Below are positions 60,768 to 64,000 of a DNA stretch of 64,000 nt, one piece after another. The notes beneath the pieces were generated by a model. The model was not told the DNA's origin. It was given only the letters and a program-made list of their open reading frames with translations, and ran no database searches. Source of the stretch: Quillaja saponaria (lineage: Eukaryota > Streptophyta > Magnoliopsida > Fabales > Quillajaceae); assembly GCA_029379385.1 (NCBI GenBank), contig CM055612.1, forward strand, positions 9,052,001 to 9,116,000, in the 5' to 3' direction. The translations under genes were made by a program, and so were the position numbers. How positions within the stretch are numbered: the stretch's first letter is position 1; each line of letters starts with the position of its first letter.

Positions 60768-61827
60768 CTGAGGAGGAAAATTTCAAAATATAATTAATAT
60801 CGACAAATATATGTTTTTAGGCCATGTGTAATAATTTAGTGACAAAAGAAATATCAACCTCACATCAGATTCACTTTTATTTTTAATAGCACTAGTGAGT
60901 GTTCAATTATATCTAAACTTTAAATATTTAAAAAATTGGTGGTAGGTGTTAAATAATAACGCTTTATATTTAATAGAATATTATTTAAGTCTCCTTCCTA
61001 AAGGTTGGTGATGATACGATGAATTATTATAGTATAGATTCTGAATTTTCAAATATGCCTCATAGATTTTTTATTGATTATCAGTTTTTTATTCCACTTG
61101 CAACTATTAAAAAGCAAAATTGTAATTTTACATTTTATCTCTATTATTGATTAAGAAATTTGTTAACAATTTTAATATGTATTTTTTGTTCCAAATGTTT
61201 CATATGTGCCTATAAAATCTACTCTCTTTTTTTTTTTTTTACTTATTTTCACTTACAAGTTATTGACATATTATAACTAGATTTATTCGGCTTAGCAAGA
61301 ATTATTTTTTATTTTATTTAAATATATTTTTAAAAATTATAACTCTCCTTTTATTTTATATATATTATTTTATTTTAAAGGTATTAGTTTGGAAGAGAAA
61401 ATTGAGCTCATGTGACATATTAAAATATTAATTGAAGTGTAGCCTATCTTGTTATGTGTCATTGTATCAGCATATTATTTTCATTACTATTATATTATAT
61501 ATTGTTAAATTTTAAACTTTAAAGAAACATTTTGTTAGATAAACTTTTAATTTTAGTTATGAATATGTTAATATTTTTTTCTATTTAAACAGAAAAACAA
61601 TGCATTAATAGTAATTGCTGACTTGATTCATCAATTTAGCCTTTTTTTTTTTCTTTTCTTTTTTTTTTTATAATTGATCAGTTTTAATAAGAAATAAAGA
61701 AATTATTCTAAAAATTAGTAAGACTTTTTATTTATAAATAAAGACACGTTAATTAGCTTTATTCATTTATAAAGTATGTTAAATTAGCTTTAGTCATGTA
61801 TAAAGTATATTATAGTTTGTAAAATAT
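60768..61827 (-). other. Intron of J, colinear with B and F introns
   Basis: Non-coding. Phrases such as tattccacttgcaactatta, atctctattattgatta and gtgacatatta occur in the same order in the introns of B (13060-14210) and F (30000-31510). Similarity ends at about 61828. Confidence 0.65.
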
Positions 61828-62182
61828 AGGGAATCTTCATCAAGATATTGTTTTTTATAATCTTAACATTTTGACTGAAGGGTGTAGAAAATCCTATTTT
61901 CATGATCCCTTACATTTATCTACATTAATGAAGATTTGCAACTAAGAGTTGATTGCCAATGGAGTGTCTCCTACATAATAAAAAGGGAGACTCTTCCTCA
62001 TTTATACTTCCAATGTAGGAGGAGTCTTCCTAGTTTATTGTTACTTTATTAAATTTTTATCTTTTTAGGTAAAATAATGTCCCTTTAATCTTTATTTTAA
62101 TAAAATTGTCAGGGGTTTTTCCAACCCCCACCATCTCAAGTTGACCTTTAAAAAAAATAAAAATTAAGAAAATAAGAAGATA
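61828..62182. other. Unassigned segment between J intron homology and the CACTA end
   Basis: This DNA has no counterpart in the B or F intron. It contains ctcctacataataaaaagggagactc and gtaggaggagtc words but no coding frame or clear termini. Confidence 0.35.
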
Positions 62183-64000
62183 CACTACAAGAAATTATCA
62201 TAAATGCGTCTATGTTTTAATAAACTCAGATACACAGAACCTGATAAATATTATTTGTGCATGCAATTTATCTATCTGCATCTACTATGACACAGATACT
62301 ACTTTGAAGAAGCAATTACATGTATATTTTTGGTGCCATTTTTCAGGAGATCATATGGGTATATCATTTTGTTATATGCGTCAGCAAAGGCAAACGCTAA
62401 TATAATGTTTTTTTTTTTTTTTTTAATATTGTGAATATTGCTTTTGCCACTTAATATACCTGTGTCTGCAGTTGCAAACGCAGATATTAGTCTCCGTTTA
62501 AATTTCAGATTGTGATTTTCTTTCCCTTCTCTCATATTCTTTCCTCCATTACTGACTAAATTCTCTGAGCTCTGTCGCCACTGTTTAGACTCACCACTAC
62601 TACAACCGCAACCACTGAAATCAGACCCATTTCTATTGGCCTCCGTTAGATCCAACCCTTACAACATCTTTCTCCTTTGTCAAAATCAAATCCAACCCAT
62701 ACAGGTTAATGCTCACACTCCCTGTATTTTATTTTTTGTTTGGTTGAGTGGACTAAGTTTGATTGAGTTTTATTTTGACTTTTATTTCTTTTCTTGTGCT
62801 TGAATGTTAAAAGTTTAAGTTTAATTGGATTCCTCAATTTTATGTTTGGCATAAACTTAAGTCATCTTTTATAATTAGACAATTTAATCTTCAATGGGGT
62901 CTTAAAATTTCTCCTTGTATGTTCATTTTTCTTAAAAATTTTGATGGTTTTCTTGTTTCTGAATTTGTCAGGTTTAATGGGTTTGAATTTTATCTCTTTG
63001 CATATATATGAACTCTTTTTGTCTTGCTTTGTCCATTGTTTAGTTGTAATTTTGATAATCTTATGTAGTTTAGTACAAGGAGCTGTTCTAAGAAGGTATA
63101 CAATTCATTTGGACTAGTTCCAATATCTATTTCATTGCTTAATGTGTTTTTCCTTCTAACTGAACTTGTGTCCTATTGCCACAGCCATATAGAATCCATT
63201 TCTTAATCAAATTCTTTCAAAACATCATTTGTTTTCTTCTAGACATTCTTGCTTTAACTTCTTTCTATATCCTATTTTATTTCCAAAATTAGGTGCTTCT
63301 TAAAACCTAGATATCCAAAATCTTACCATATACAGTGAGCTTGTAAATGTTAAAAGTTTAATCTCCAAAACTTTAATCTTTTCATATAATAAGTTCAAAA
63401 AAGTCAACAATTCTTACTCATATTATTTTTTTGGTCAAAACTAATATAGAAAGATGGTCAATAACATATTGAAGTGTTATCTCATCACTCACTCACTCAC
63501 TATCATTATTTTCTCTCCCTTGAAAGAAAAAAATAAAAAAAAATAAAAAAGAGAGATTAAGATAGATTCCTACATGGGTAGGAATTGGTCTCTTAAAAAG
63601 TGAGGTTCATTTTTGAGCTAGGAGGTATATATTTTAAGGGAGGAAAGAAAGAGTAAGTGTGGAAGGAAATGGATGCTTGGTGAGAGGTCATTTTATCAAC
63701 TAACCATGAACAAAATTGTAATATATGATGCTTTTGAGGGATAAAAAGTGAGATTTGAGACTGAAGCTAAGAGAAAGTAGAAGTTTGGCAACCTCAAGAG
63801 AATGAGAGAAAGTGAACAGAACCTAGTAAACGGTTTACTTTGAGTAAGATTTGAGAAAATCATAGGAACTGCAAAGGTAAGATTTGTTTTTGAATGAGTA
63901 TAGCTTAATAGTTCTTTAGTCTTCTAGATATGTTGATTTTTCCAATCCAACAATGACTGCAAAGGCTTAAATTAAACTTATATGTATTTACATGTCTGAA
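62183..64000. mobile_element. CACTA (En/Spm)-like element end, possibly running off the window
   Basis: CACTACAAGAAATTATC at 62183 is the typical start of plant CACTA elements. Nearby subterminal words (gcgtctatg, ctgcatctac, acgcagatatt, cagatac) recur to about 62490. No reverse-complement terminus (..CTTGTAGTG) is visible to 64000, so the element is truncated or continues outside. The part 62500-62700 is C/T-rich and could be a leader or captured sequence. The open frame at 62299-62655 minus is low complexity. 62700-64000 shows no recognisable gene. Confidence 0.45.

Noticed and set aside
4481..60786. TTG codons that could be taken as starts (4481, 24141, 55885, 60786)
   Set aside because: A proper ATG follows at 4484 and 24138. 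At 55885 and 60786 no ATG exists, so the frames were treated as start-less or as an internal exon, not as complete genes.
62299..62655. 118-codon minus-strand frame
   Set aside because: Starts and ends in CACTA-like subterminal sequence, contains a poly-Lys run from a T tract, and has no known domain.

Overview
This is nuclear DNA from a flowering plant, most probably a eudicot. It is strongly AT-rich, has GT-AG introns, carries plant-type retroelements and MITE-like elements, and contains a cluster of plant receptor-like kinases of the LRK10L (LEAF RUST 10 / rust-resistance-kinase Lr10-like) family. I cannot name the species from the sequence.

The host genes fall into two LRK10L subfamilies that are interleaved and lie on both strands. 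Subfamily 1 has one ectodomain exon carrying signal peptide plus GUB_WAK/WAK-associated domain, then one transmembrane/kinase exon. Its members are A (+, 4484-9870, dead), D (-, 22102-24138, intact, about 646 aa), E (+, 25721-26430, truncated) and I (+, 55885-57878, dead). Subfamily 2 has an ectodomain exon, a 24-30 nt mini-exon and a transmembrane/kinase exon. Its members are B (-, 11820-16832, dead), C (-, 18498-21375, dead), F (-, 28783-38709, dead) and J (-, 59560-60767, intact kinase exon, upstream exons not in the window). There are also fragments at 9871-10012, 11167-11240 and 58300-58720. D is the only complete open gene and J the only other intact kinase exon. Both are non-RD kinases (HFD instead of HRD), the class often linked to pattern-recognition and defence signalling. 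D and J probably act as cell-surface receptor kinases. The rest of the cluster is decayed duplicates.

The rest is mainly transposable-element sequence, much of it inserted in the kinase genes. Three copies of a 3.6-3.7 kb TG...CA element without coding capacity (solo-LTR-like) lie at 648-4375 (+), 6188-9789 (+) and 48626-52288 (-). The last two have exact 5-bp target-site duplications, and the second splits the kinase domain of A. Other insertions with readable ends are a 369-bp element (8-bp TSD) in exon 1 of A, a 1.2 kb hAT-like element (8-bp TSD) in the ectodomain exon of F, a Helitron-like insertion in the F intron whose empty site survives in B, a second Helitron (40279-41452), a foldback element (39256-40107), a decayed Copia element with both LTRs (42105-46361), LINE remnants (24600-25037 and 47868-48325), a hAT-like MITE (52537-53251), a MITE with nested partial duplications (54032-55579) and a CACTA-like end (62183).

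B and F are paralogous along introns as well as exons, so they come from a segmental duplication. J shares the first ~1 kb of the same intron and then diverges at about 61828. No tRNA, rRNA or CRISPR array was seen. Nothing here looks like a wholly new biological system. The value lies in the datable chain of duplication, insertion and decay in a resistance-type receptor-kinase cluster.
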